Shown one piece after another: positions 41,999 through 50,173 of a stretch of 50,173 bases of DNA. The translations under genes were made by a program, and so were the position numbers. The notes beneath the pieces are model-generated. The model did not search any database. It saw only the letters and a list, made by a program, of their open reading frames with translations, and had not been told where the DNA came from. The stretch spans positions 1-50,173 of the forward strand of contig QYPL01000009.1 in NCBI GenBank assembly GCA_007280515.1. The letters run 5' to 3'. Numbering within the stretch: the stretch's first letter is position 1; the number at the start of each line of letters is the position of its first letter. The DNA is from Sediminibacterium sp. Its GTDB lineage: Bacteria > Bacteroidota > Bacteroidia > Chitinophagales > Chitinophagaceae.

Positions 41999-44401
41999 GT
42001 GAAAAAATATCTAATAATTCTATGCCTTAATTTGGCTATCCAACAAACATTAGTGGCTCAAGGAAAAATTACCGGAAATCTGGTAAACAATAATAAACCG
42101 GTTGAATTTGCCACTGTTACCATTTCAAATGAGCAAGATGCTAACAAAGTGCTTTTTTACGAAGCAACTGATAGTTTGGGAGCATTTAGTTTTGATAAAC
42201 TTGACTATGGTAAATATTTAGTAAAAGTAAAGCTGGTTGGGTTTTTACCCATTTCAAAAACTGCTATACTAAACGCTAATGTTTCAGCGTTAAATTTTAA
42301 AGACCTTAATTTAATAGAAGACGCAAGTGAATTAAGTAGAGTAACTGTTACTGCACAGAAAAAAATGATTGAAAAAACCATTGAAGGTTTTATAATAAAC
42401 ACAGCTAATAATATTACCCAAATAGGTGGTACTGCCACCGATTTATTAAAAGCCACACCTACTGTTTCTGTAGACAATGATGGTGTTATTACCTTGCGTG
42501 GAAAGACTCCATTAATACTTATCAATGGAAGAAACTCAAGTTTAGCCAATACCGATCAAATTGCTGCAAGTGGTATAGAAAGCATTGAAATAATAAATAA
42601 TGCATCTTCCAAATATGATGCGAATGCCGAAAGCGGTATTATTAATATTAAATTAAAAAAGAACAAGCAAGCTGGAACCAATGGTGCGCTTGCCCTTGGC
42701 GGAGGTATAGCAGCAAAAGGCAGAATAAATAGTTCTATTATATTAAATAACAAAGTGGGCAAATGGAATATAGGGCTCGGCTATGACAATAGGTTTGCAG
42801 GAAGAACAAGAAAAATTGAAAGTAACCGTACCAATTACAATTTAGTTGACAACTATTCTATTATTCAAAATAGAAATGATAAAAGAGTTGAAAAACTGCA
42901 AAATTTAAAATTAAATCTTGATTACAATATCAACCAGTACAATACTATTTCTTTTGAAGCCCTAGGCAATATGGAAAGCCAAGACAATAATGAAGATTTA
43001 ATAAGTAAACTATATAAAAAACCTAATGTATTTACAAGTAGTAATGACAGAAATTCTTTCGAATACGAAAAAGTAAAAGAGGGAGAATTTGCATTGAACT
43101 ATTTGAAAACATATAAGAATTCAAAGAAAACGATGAACGCCACTATAAGTTCCTCAGTTGAAAAAGGGCGTCAAAATACAGATATATTTACAAAAGTATT
43201 AAATGAAAGCCTTAGTCAGACAGGAGTAATGCAAACTCAACTGACACACAATTATGAAGACGGAGTAATAACTAATGCGAAGCTAGATTATTATATTCCA
43301 GTTTCTAAAAATGGTGTATTTGAAACCGGGTATAAAGGTTTATTCAGAACCATTAAAACAGATTATTTAACTGCAGATAAAATTAACGAAACATATATCA
43401 CCAATACCTTGGTGAGTAATGTTTTTAATTTTAACGAACAAGTTCAAGCTTTTTACATTCAATACCATAATACCACAGAAAATAATACTAGCCAGTCCAA
43501 TTGGACTTACGCAGCAGGATTAAGGGCGGAGCAGGTAAATAATACCGGTGAGACTATTACACAAAGCACTCGCTTTTCAAATAATTATCTAAAATTATTT
43601 CCTACTGCAAATTTGTCTTTTAATATAAATGAAAAAGAAAGTTTTAAACTTAGTTATGGTAAAAGAATTAATAGACCAGGCCTAGGACAGCTAAACCCAT
43701 TCGTAGATATTACCGATATTTTAAGCCCTCATAGTGGAAATCCGAATTTAAAGCCTGAAATTATTGACGCTTACGAGCTATCCTATAATAAAGGCAATGC
43801 GAATTTAAATTTTACTAGTAGTCTATTTTTTAGACACTCAACAAACGCGATAAGACCGTTTTATATTCAACAATCTAATGGAGCTATATTAAATATGCCA
43901 ATGAATATTGGTAATACAGATAATTATGGCTTGGAGACAATGGTTATAAGTAAGCCTGTTAATTTTTACGATTTTAATGCGAGTGCTACTTTGTTTCAAC
44001 AAAAAATAAATGGAAGTAATATTGCAGCAGAAGCTGTTCAAAGCTCAATGAATTGGAGCGGTAAGTTAATTAACAATTTCAGTCTTAGTAATAAAAGCAA
44101 ATTACAAGTAATTGCCAATTACATTTCACCAAAAACAACCCCTCAAGGAGAGTCATTTTCTTTGTATAATGTTGACTTAGGATTACAGCAGAAGATTGGC
44201 AAAACTAATTTTAAAATGAATTTCATCGTAGTAGACGCCTTCAATACACTCAAAAGTGGATACAATACACAAACCTCCACTTTTTCTATTTATAGGTCAC
44301 AAAAATCTGATACAAGGGCCTTTATGATAACACTAGCCTACTCTTTCAAATCTGCTTTAAAAGATAAAATGCTGGAGAATAAATTTAATGCAGAGTATTA
44401 A
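41999..44401 (+). CDS. Outer-membrane beta-barrel receptor (TonB-dependent, OMP_b-brl_3 type)
   Basis: An 800-residue protein starting at GTG 41999 (signal peptide VKKYLIILCLNLAIQQTLVA). A carboxypeptidase-regulatory-like domain covers residues ~22-110 (VNNNKPVEFATVTI), a plug ~130-220 (TLRGKTPLILINGRNSS, GIESIEIINNASSKYDANAE, IINIKLKK), and an OMP_b-brl_3 barrel fills the rest (RINRPGLGQLNPF, GNPNLKPEIIDAYELSY). Likely imports a large nutrient or metal chelate with TonB energy; the substrate is unknown. A diverged copy of its 3' end lies in element 2. Confidence 0.9.
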   Translation: MKKYLIILCLNLAIQQTLVAQGKITGNLVNNNKPVEFATVTISNEQDANKVLFYEATDSLGAFSFDKLDYGKYLVKVKLVGFLPISKTAILNANVSALNFKDLNLIEDASELSRVTVTAQKKMIEKTIEGFIINTANNITQIGGTATDLLKATPTVSVDNDGVITLRGKTPLILINGRNSSLANTDQIAASGIESIEIINNASSKYDANAESGIINIKLKKNKQAGTNGALALGGGIAAKGRINSSIILNNKVGKWNIGLGYDNRFAGRTRKIESNRTNYNLVDNYSIIQNRNDKRVEKLQNLKLNLDYNINQYNTISFEALGNMESQDNNEDLISKLYKKPNVFTSSNDRNSFEYEKVKEGEFALNYLKTYKNSKKTMNATISSSVEKGRQNTDIFTKVLNESLSQTGVMQTQLTHNYEDGVITNAKLDYYIPVSKNGVFETGYKGLFRTIKTDYLTADKINETYITNTLVSNVFNFNEQVQAFYIQYHNTTENNTSQSNWTYAAGLRAEQVNNTGETITQSTRFSNNYLKLFPTANLSFNINEKESFKLSYGKRINRPGLGQLNPFVDITDILSPHSGNPNLKPEIIDAYELSYNKGNANLNFTSSLFFRHSTNAIRPFYIQQSNGAILNMPMNIGNTDNYGLETMVISKPVNFYDFNASATLFQQKINGSNIAAEAVQSSMNWSGKLINNFSLSNKSKLQVIANYISPKTTPQGESFSLYNVDLGLQQKIGKTNFKMNFIVVDAFNTLKSGYNTQTSTFSIYRSQKSDTRAFMITLAYSFKSALKDKMLENKFNAEY

Positions 44402-44469
44402 TCGTTTTTAGAAACTGTAGTAGTAGTAAAAGTAAAAGTTGTAAAAGTACAAAGGGTAGTAAACTGTAA

Positions 44470-45279
44470 CTACTTAAAAACATTAAAAAACAAGTACTCA
44501 AATTTCAATATAAAACCATTGGGTGCGGTTCTTTCCATGGTTGAATATAATTGCTGACGGAAGCCAACATCAAACCTTGCCTGGCTATTCACTATAAATT
44601 GTATGGAAGGCCCCATATCTAAAAACGATTTTTGATTCTCGTTCAAACGCTGACCAATGAGTTCAAACATTAGATTCACATTCGTTTGATTATAGCTTGT
44701 ATATATTTTAGGTAGCATTAGCTTACCCACAGATAAAGTATAATTCATTGCACTATTACTCTGCGTTGGGGGGAACTTATAATTGGGTTTATTATCAAGC
44801 GCTCTTTCATAACTAATAGTACTACTAATAGCAACCTTGTGTAATAATTGAGTGGCAATAAACCCAGCCTCGTAGCCTGAATTATGTCCCATCGTCTCAA
44901 TTTCTTCTTGGTGTATATCAGCTCTATTTTTACTAGCACGCGCAAATAAGGCCATTCTAAAATGACTTTGTTTAGCATCTTCGCTAAAGAATCTATACTT
45001 CGCATATAAACTTCCTCCTTCAGTTTCAAAACCACCGTCCTGACGATTACTTATAAACCCTTGCGCATGAAACATCCATTTTTTATTAATGCCCCACATA
45101 AGCTCAGGCATGTTATGGTAATTTAGTTTACCATCTTTCTCGAAAAAGAACCCATTCATATCTCTAACGCCCAATGACTTTGAAGGCATGTTAGAAGCCG
45201 GTTCTGTAAATACAAAAAGCTCTTGAGAAAAAGCGGTGGAATAAATAAAAAGGGAAATGAAAAGAAAAATTTTATTCAT
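44470..45279 (-). CDS. Outer-membrane protein of a metal-related operon
   Basis: Start chosen at ATG 45279 (MNKIFLFISLFIYSTAFSQE, clear signal peptide) because the longer frame runs back through the preceding gene's end; about 269 residues. Beta-strand-rich with MWGINKKWMFHAQGFISNRQ and SLYAKYRFFSEDAKQSHFRMA, ending in a strand GFILKFEYLFFNVFK. It lies one base after the stop of the HMA-domain gene, so co-transcribed. Similar proteins accompany heavy-metal proteins in Bacteroidota. A copy of its last ~90 residues is at 39752-40028. Confidence 0.75.
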   Translation of the reverse strand: MNKIFLFISLFIYSTAFSQELFVFTEPASNMPSKSLGVRDMNGFFFEKDGKLNYHNMPELMWGINKKWMFHAQGFISNRQDGGFETEGGSLYAKYRFFSEDAKQSHFRMALFARASKNRADIHQEEIETMGHNSGYEAGFIATQLLHKVAISSTISYERALDNKPNYKFPPTQSNSAMNYTLSVGKLMLPKIYTSYNQTNVNLMFELIGQRLNENQKSFLDMGPSIQFIVNSQARFDVGFRQQLYSTMERTAPNGFILKFEYLFFNVFK

Positions 45280-45280
45280 A

Positions 45281-45793
45281 TTATAACACCTTAATATGGT
45301 ATACATTTTTAGTGTTGCTAGCGTAGGTAGGATATTGCTTTGCCGTTTTTGCAATTTGTTTGTACTCTTTGTCTACAATATAACCTTTATCCAAAATTTT
45401 TACTTTTACTTCTCCGGTTAAAGTACCCGCTTTTGTATCCATAAAAGTATAAGTATTATTATCTAAAGTAAATGAGCTGTTATTAGCTGCCTGCTGTTCT
45501 TTAAAGTTAAACACCACCACTAATTCACCCACAGAAAATCCTGCATCTTCTACTTTCTTTTTAACGTCACCAATATTCACTTCAGTACCCTTTTTAAAAT
45601 AAAGCAAGAAGGCTGTATTGTTTAAATCGGGTTCTACTTTTTCTACAGCTTCAATAGATATTAACTGCTTATAAGTAGCCTTAGAACACATAGAACAAGT
45701 AAGTCCTGTAGCCGTTAATTCTGCCTTCAAAATTTGGGCATTTACTACTACTGAAACAAATAGTATAAATGTAAGTATTAATAATTTTTTCAT
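45281..45793 (-). CDS. Periplasmic heavy-metal-associated (HMA) domain protein
   Basis: Start chosen at ATG 45793 (MKKLLILTFILFVSVVVNAQ, a signal peptide); an upstream in-frame start at 45886 would place 31 polar residues before it. The HMA domain covers residues ~22-90, with the metal-binding CxxC in GLTCSMCS. A C-terminal ~60-residue region is unassigned. Binds Cu(I) or a similar soft metal outside the cytoplasm. First gene of an operon with the outer-membrane gene, divergent from the DUF6370 gene. Confidence 0.85.
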   Translation of the reverse strand: MKKLLILTFILFVSVVVNAQILKAELTATGLTCSMCSKATYKQLISIEAVEKVEPDLNNTAFLLYFKKGTEVNIGDVKKKVEDAGFSVGELVVVFNFKEQQAANNSSFTLDNNTYTFMDTKAGTLTGEVKVKILDKGYIVDKEYKQIAKTAKQYPTYASNTKNVYHIKVL

Positions 45794-45961
45794 TTTGCTA
45801 TGTCTTATTGTTAAGCTTTTCTGTGAACACACAAAATTAGGCATTTTTACACTACTTATTATACGATTTTTATCTATTTCGGCCAATTTTAGCCTAATTT
45901 CAACATTAGAAAAAACTGAAAAATTCTAGTAAATCTTAACTTACACTATTAAATAAATTTT

Positions 45962-46300
45962 ATGAAAAAATTATTGTTCTTACTTATTATGTTAGTTTCT
46001 TTTTCTAGTTCTTATGCACAAGAAACGACTAAGAAAAAATTAGTATTCAACCCAAAAAATCCTACCTATGAGGTGGAAGCTACTTGTGGTAATTGTATGT
46101 ATAAAATGAAAGGTGATGGCTGTCATTTAGCTATTAAACTAAATGGTAAGAACTACTTTGTAGATGGAACGAACATTGATGATCATGGAGATGCCCATGA
46201 CGCAGAGGGTTTTTGCAATGCCATTAAAAAAGCGAAAGTACAAGGCAGTATTGTGAATGAGAGGTTCGTGGCTACTTATTTCGAGTTAATTAAAAAGTAG
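45962..46300 (+). CDS. Secreted DUF6370-like Cys/His-rich protein
   Basis: A 112-residue protein with a signal peptide ending SYAQ. The mature part is rich in candidate metal ligands: ATCGNCMYKMKGDGCHLAI, then DGTNIDDHGDAHDAEGFCNA. The pattern resembles DUF6370. It is divergent from the HMA operon (about 170 bp between starts), so a shared metal-responsive control is plausible. It is followed after 8 bp by a membrane protein gene. Confidence 0.72.
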   Translation: MKKLLFLLIMLVSFSSSYAQETTKKKLVFNPKNPTYEVEATCGNCMYKMKGDGCHLAIKLNGKNYFVDGTNIDDHGDAHDAEGFCNAIKKAKVQGSIVNERFVATYFELIKK

Positions 46301-46308
46301 AACTTGAA

Positions 46309-46737
46309 ATGATTTATAAAATTCTTACTGTAATTGGACTTGCCACTTTTGAAATATATGCTGCAATCCCTGCAGGCTTTGCTTTTCAACTTAATCCAAT
46401 ATCTATTTTTTTATATAGTGTTCTAGGTGGTTTAATAGGTGTTTTTGTAGCAGCCTACTTTGGTGATATTATTAAAAAATGGATAAGTACATTCAAAAAA
46501 AATAAAGTTGAAAAAGTTGCCAAAGAACCGGGATTTGTCTTAAAAATTTGGCAGAAATATGGTGTTATTGGGCTAGGGCTATTAGGCACTATGACTGTTG
46601 GAGCTCCTATAAGTATTGGTATTGGCGTAGGCTTTAATGTGCCTACCAACAAAATGGTTTTTTGGTGTAGCCTAGGCGTATTATTAAGGTGTGGCCTATT
46701 TACAGCCATTGGTCATTTTGGGCTACAATTGATATAA
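46309..46737 (+). CDS. Small membrane protein of the COG2426 type (putative small multidrug export)
   Basis: A 142-residue membrane protein with about four hydrophobic segments (PAGFAFQLNPISIFLYSVLG, GVFVAAYFGD, GVIGLGLLGTMTVGAPISIG, LLRCGLFTAIGHFG). It has a basic central loop KKNKVEKVAKEP. The family is named for export but poorly studied. It is co-transcribed with the DUF6370 gene and probably linked to the same metal or stress response. Confidence 0.68.
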   Translation: MIYKILTVIGLATFEIYAAIPAGFAFQLNPISIFLYSVLGGLIGVFVAAYFGDIIKKWISTFKKNKVEKVAKEPGFVLKIWQKYGVIGLGLLGTMTVGAPISIGIGVGFNVPTNKMVFWCSLGVLLRCGLFTAIGHFGLQLI

Positions 46738-46774
46738 TTTTTTGAACTGCTTTTATTAAAAGGGAAATAGCAAT

Positions 46775-48358
46775 TTAGTTTATTGTGATCTTTATCATTT
46801 TGTAACTGGTAATACTAATAGCAGTTTTATCGGCCACTTCCAACACTAAGTATATTTTTTGCTGAGCTTTTGCATCTTTAGGTATTTCAATAGTAGTAAA
46901 CAAGCTATTATTATATGATACTCCAATTTGTGCAGTATTTTTTTGCTTAAAAAATTGCCACCACTTAATTGAATAAGCATCTCCATCTGGATCATTCACA
47001 ATGGCCTCTAAATTTATCATTTGTCCTGGCTTTACTATTAACTCATTTTTTTTCAAAAGGCGAATTATAGGTGCGTGGTTAGCCAACTTATAATTATTTT
47101 TTATCGTCCAATTCATTCTTGCTGCAAAATCATTCTGAGCCGCAGAAAAGAAATCGGGAAAGGCTGCTTCATTCTCATCCACTTCTGACATTTTATTATA
47201 GGTTGAAGCAGAAATGACTAATTCTTTTACTTTAGAAGTGTCATTGCTAAATGGATCTACAAAAGTTCTTGGATTTGGATTAAAAGATCTTCCACCCCAT
47301 CCACCTGGATTATCTTTTTCGATTGCATTTAACCCATTGTTAAGTAAATTCATAAAAGTACCAGTATCACCTTCACCTAACCATGAACCCTTTGGTTGCT
47401 TTGGCATCCAGACTATATATCCCATTTGTTTCAGTTGCTCGTTTGTATATCCATCCAAACCAAAATAATCAAAGCGGTCATCTTTTACCGTTTGCTTTCC
47501 GTCACCCCATACTCTATATATATCACCTAATGCCCCAGTTAAACTTATATTTTTCTGCATCCAGTCTGCAGTTAGCAATGGCGCATTTTGAGCATTGGCT
47601 GAAAGTTGCGCGCCATAACCATAATTGGGCCCGTTTTTATATTGTCTATAATCAATGTCTGGCCAATTGGGTTTAATATAAGATGCATAAGTGTTATCCT
47701 GATCTCCTGATGGCAATAGCACTACTTTTTTAGAAATTTTTTGTTTTATTATATTCCAATTCTTTGAGTTCTTGAATTCATCTTCTATAGATTTTAAAGC
47801 TCTAGCAATGGTGCTTTGTCCACCCCATGCTGTGATATAAATTGGGCCTGCTATAGTATCAAGGATAATTTTTTTTATTAAATTGGAGCCTTCAGTATCT
47901 TTTGAAAAGTCTCCTTCGAATTCAATATTCCCATATTTTATTTTAGATTTTAAATAGTTAGGGCTTGGATATGATTTATTATGAATCACTAGATTCTGAT
48001 AAACTTTTTCATAGGCTTCCACCGCTTCGTGTATAAATCTTTCCCCTTTCTTCCATCGGTATGATTCACAAGGACAAAGGTTCAAACCGTATTTTGTATA
48101 CTCTCTACCAGGAACCATAAACTTAGTACCCTTTCCATCTCCTTTCCAATGAAACTGGCTACTTGCATATACTAAACCTTCAATATTAAAATCTGCACTG
48201 TATAGCAAAAAACGAATCAATGAATTATTATCATCTAATTCAGGGTCGGCGGTAATAATTATTCTTGGTTTGCTATTACTATTTGCAGTTGCAGTTTTAC
48301 TACTAGTAAATAGTGTTAATGATAAAAACAGAAAAATAATGGATTTTTGGACTTTCAT
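46775..48358 (-). CDS. DUF1593 nucleoside-hydrolase-like secreted protein
   Basis: A 527-residue protein with a signal peptide ending near TATA. The DUF1593 domain (residues ~32-400) starts with PRIIITADPELDDNNSLIRF, an Asp-rich motif like that of nucleoside hydrolases. YITAWGGQSTIARAL and LLPSGDQDNTYASYIKPNWP follow. The last ~90 residues are an Ig-like beta domain (VNDPDGDAYSIKWWQFF), as in the Sde182-type cellulose-related protein. It probably acts on a glycoside. It is monocistronic and convergent with the small membrane gene. Confidence 0.85.
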   Translation of the reverse strand: MKVQKSIIFLFLSLTLFTSSKTATANSNSKPRIIITADPELDDNNSLIRFLLYSADFNIEGLVYASSQFHWKGDGKGTKFMVPGREYTKYGLNLCPCESYRWKKGERFIHEAVEAYEKVYQNLVIHNKSYPSPNYLKSKIKYGNIEFEGDFSKDTEGSNLIKKIILDTIAGPIYITAWGGQSTIARALKSIEDEFKNSKNWNIIKQKISKKVVLLPSGDQDNTYASYIKPNWPDIDYRQYKNGPNYGYGAQLSANAQNAPLLTADWMQKNISLTGALGDIYRVWGDGKQTVKDDRFDYFGLDGYTNEQLKQMGYIVWMPKQPKGSWLGEGDTGTFMNLLNNGLNAIEKDNPGGWGGRSFNPNPRTFVDPFSNDTSKVKELVISASTYNKMSEVDENEAAFPDFFSAAQNDFAARMNWTIKNNYKLANHAPIIRLLKKNELIVKPGQMINLEAIVNDPDGDAYSIKWWQFFKQKNTAQIGVSYNNSLFTTIEIPKDAKAQQKIYLVLEVADKTAISITSYKMIKITIN

Positions 48359-48528
48359 TGTATTTGTAATGGTATTTTAAAGAATTTCATCTCCTTGAAT
48401 TTAAGAAATTTTAGGCAATTAAGATGCAAATAATCTTATAAAATTTCATAACTTTATAAACAGCTTTAATGCTTGTAAAAGAATCTTTTGGAAAATAATA
48501 AAATATTATAAGTTTAAGATTTTTAATT

Positions 48529-49098
48529 ATGTCAAATCAGAATAATATTTTTGAAATGATGAAGTCTGGTAAGGAAGTGTATCAGGATCATCCTCAGTAT
48601 AACGATTTCATGGACATAGTTGCCAAAACTTTAAAGCAGAATCTGGCTTTAAATAATGCGGACAATGTAATGGATGTACGAGAAAAATTAAGTGAAATTA
48701 TAGAAAGTAAGATAGATGAAAGCACTGCCATTTTTGCGCCTTTTCATATTAACTTTGGGAAGCATACTATCATTGGGAAAAATGTATATATAAACCATGC
48801 ATGTTCTTTTTTAGACCTAGGTGGTATAACAATTGAAGATGATGTTTTAATAGGGCCTAAAGTAAATTTGATTACCGAAAATCATCCATTAGATCCTAAT
48901 AATAGGAAAACATTGATATGTAAACCAATACTAATAAAAAGAAATGCATGGATTGGTGCAGCATCTACTATTTTACCTGGAGTTATTATTGGTGAAAATG
49001 CAGTCGTAGCAGCAGGATCAGTAGTTACAAAAGATGTTCCAAGTAATACAGTTGTAGCAGGTGTTCCTGCAAAACACGTAAAAAATATTAAAATTTAA
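48529..49098 (+). CDS. Sugar O-acetyltransferase, left-handed beta-helix (Maa/NodL-like)
   Basis: A 189-residue hexapeptide-repeat acetyltransferase. A helical N-terminus (MMKSGKEVYQDHPQY) precedes the beta-helix with ITIEDDVLIGPKVNLITENH (catalytic His), NAWIGAASTILPGVIIGENA and TVVAGVPAKHVK at the end. It resembles maltose/galactoside O-acetyltransferases using acetyl-CoA. It is followed after 16 bp by a DoxX-like gene. Confidence 0.9.
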   Translation: MSNQNNIFEMMKSGKEVYQDHPQYNDFMDIVAKTLKQNLALNNADNVMDVREKLSEIIESKIDESTAIFAPFHINFGKHTIIGKNVYINHACSFLDLGGITIEDDVLIGPKVNLITENHPLDPNNRKTLICKPILIKRNAWIGAASTILPGVIIGENAVVAAGSVVTKDVPSNTVVAGVPAKHVKNIKI

Positions 49099-49114
49099 AA
49101 TCAACATATAAACC

Positions 49115-49375
49115 ATGAAAACAACTAAAATTATTTACTGGATAAGCACAGGTATTATTTGTTTATTCTCTTTAGGTACGATACAAATGAATTCTCAAAT
49201 GGCTATTGATGGCGCTAACCATTTACTTATTCCACGCTACCTTGGAATTCAAGTGAGCATTGGTCAATTAATAGGTTGCGTTCTTTTAATCGTACCTGCT
49301 ATACCAGCTCGTTTTAAAGAATGGGCCTATGTAGGTTATGGCATAATGTATATAACAGCAAAACTAATAACATAG
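49115..49375 (+). CDS. DoxX-like membrane protein, shorter than the family norm
   Basis: An 86-residue protein with three hydrophobic segments (IIYWISTGIICLFSLGTI, GIQVSIGQLIGCVLLIVPAI, AYVGYGIMYITAKLI). DoxX-like proteins usually have four helices and ~120 residues; the fourth helix and the end are missing, and the stop lies 7 bp before the convergent regulator's end. It may be a truncated gene or a short variant. Confidence 0.65.
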   Translation: MKTTKIIYWISTGIICLFSLGTIQMNSQMAIDGANHLLIPRYLGIQVSIGQLIGCVLLIVPAIPARFKEWAYVGYGIMYITAKLIT

Positions 49376-49382
49376 TATTCAA

Positions 49383-50173
49383 CTACTTAAGACTTTGAAT
49401 GAAATCCGTAGGGGTGACCCCGACATGCTTATTAAATGCATTATACATAGATCTTCTATTGTTAAAACCAGACATTTCAGATAATGCCTCAATGGTAAAA
49501 GACTCATATTTCTTGGCTTTTAGCAACTCCTTTAAGTACGCTATCCTATTCTTATTTAAGAGTTCTATGAAATTTTGATCAATCCCTATTTTTAAAAAAT
49601 CGACTAGTTCATTTTTAGTAGCATTTAGCTTTAAGGCTAAATCCTCCATATTCGCATCCTGCCTTAAATAATAGTGGTTTGAATAAAACAGAAATTCAAA
49701 ATTTTTAAAATTGACGCCTTTATTAGCAAAAAGTATTTCATTAAAAGGCCTTGAATACTTATCATCATCTAAAAACTTAGGCCTGAATAAAATAAATAAT
49801 AATAAACAGAACCTGAAAATAAATAAATGATTGTATGTATCGAATAAGACAATTTTATCAATTAAAGTAAAATAAACATAATTAAACCCACCTATGAGTA
49901 ATAAAATAACGGCTATTGAAAAAATGCCTACCCATTTTCTAATTTTTAATTCATATAAATTATTGCTATCTTTTTTTGCGAATAATTGAATAACGATATA
50001 AGTGATTGCATATAAAAAAAACAAATAACAAGCTACAAAAAATAATTTATGGTAGATTAAAAGACTATTTTTAGATATTCCGTTTCTATATAAAGGAAAT
50101 TGAAAATTATTGAAAAATTCAATAATGAAAAGAAAAATAAGTATACCCTCCATTATCAAAATAAGTTTAGGTA
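49383..50173 (-). CDS. Membrane-anchored AraC-family regulator (N-terminus beyond the window)
   Basis: The visible ~260 residues hold about four hydrophobic segments (GILIFLFIIEFF, KLFFVACYLFFLYAITYIVI, IFSIAVILLLIGGFNYVYF, FIFRFCLLLFILF). A ~40-residue linker follows, then a C-terminal AraC HTH with FTIEALSEMSGFNNRRSMYN and a GVTPTDFIQSLK end. The frame is open to the window edge, so more membrane helices probably lie upstream; an internal ATG at 50153 is possible but less likely. It should control nearby genes in response to an unknown signal. Confidence 0.8.
   Translation of the reverse strand, partial: PKLILIMEGILIFLFIIEFFNNFQFPLYRNGISKNSLLIYHKLFFVACYLFFLYAITYIVIQLFAKKDSNNLYELKIRKWVGIFSIAVILLLIGGFNYVYFTLIDKIVLFDTYNHLFIFRFCLLLFILFRPKFLDDDKYSRPFNEILFANKGVNFKNFEFLFYSNHYYLRQDANMEDLALKLNATKNELVDFLKIGIDQNFIELLNKNRIAYLKELLKAKKYESFTIEALSEMSGFNNRRSMYNAFNKHVGVTPTDFIQSLK

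Overview
This is AT-rich DNA from a member of the Bacteroidota, most likely a Chitinophagaceae-like bacterium. The evidence is the run of TonB-plug and OMP_b-brl_3-type outer-membrane proteins, a type IX secretion (T9SS) sorting tail, DUF1080, DUF1593, DUF4153 and DUF6370 proteins, Tat-signalled Gfo/Idh and xylose-isomerase-like proteins, Bacteroidota-type promoters (TTG ... TAnnTTTG) and tRNAs without an encoded CCA. Species cannot be named from the sequence alone.

Layout. (1) 1-24.4 kb is ordinary chromosome. It holds a vWA/MoxR pair, a plug-domain surface protein, a NagX-like acyltransferase, an M28 peptidase, an indoleamine 2,3-dioxygenase-like protein divergent from a saccharopine-dehydrogenase-like protein, a GDSL hydrolase, a half-size MFS protein, a frameshifted outer-membrane protein, a DEAD-box helicase, a deoxyribonucleotidase, small enzymes, and a Gfo/Idh - GH3 - GNAT sugar cluster. 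(2) 24.4-26.7 kb is a toxin-antitoxin cluster beside tRNA-Asn: a partial higA copy, DUF2442, yefM with a yoeB toxin killed by one amber codon, and an intact-looking higBA pair flanked by a repeat of the tRNA-Asn downstream region. (3) 26.8-29.2 kb carries a Rieske protein, HflX and an outer-membrane protein.

(4) 29.2-40.8 kb is the most interesting part: a serial integration array in the 3' half of a CAU-anticodon tRNA. The intact tRNA (29233-29306) is followed by three more copies of its 43-nt 3' half (37653, 40163, 40679). Each extra copy is preceded by the same 132-bp left arm, and most copies are followed by a terminator and a right arm. The copies delimit stacked elements of about 8.4, 2.5 and 0.5 kb. 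Cargo includes a SnoaL-like lipoprotein, a DUF1080-DUF1566 fusion, a CocE-type hydrolase, FG-GAP proteins, an MBL-fold hydrolase, and tails of broken genes. A second recombinase element with its own tRNA-end-like site is nested inside. T-stem base pairs covary between the copies, as expected if each copy came from a functional tRNA allele.

(5) 40.9-50.2 kb returns to chromosome-like genes: a formamidase-family protein, an outer-membrane receptor, a small metal-related cluster (an HMA protein, an outer-membrane protein, a DUF6370 protein and a small membrane protein), a DUF1593 hydrolase, a hexapeptide acetyltransferase, a shortened DoxX-like protein and an AraC regulator cut by the window end. 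The 3' ends of two of these genes are duplicated inside the integration array. Family assignments come from reading the sequence and motif recall; no database search was run.
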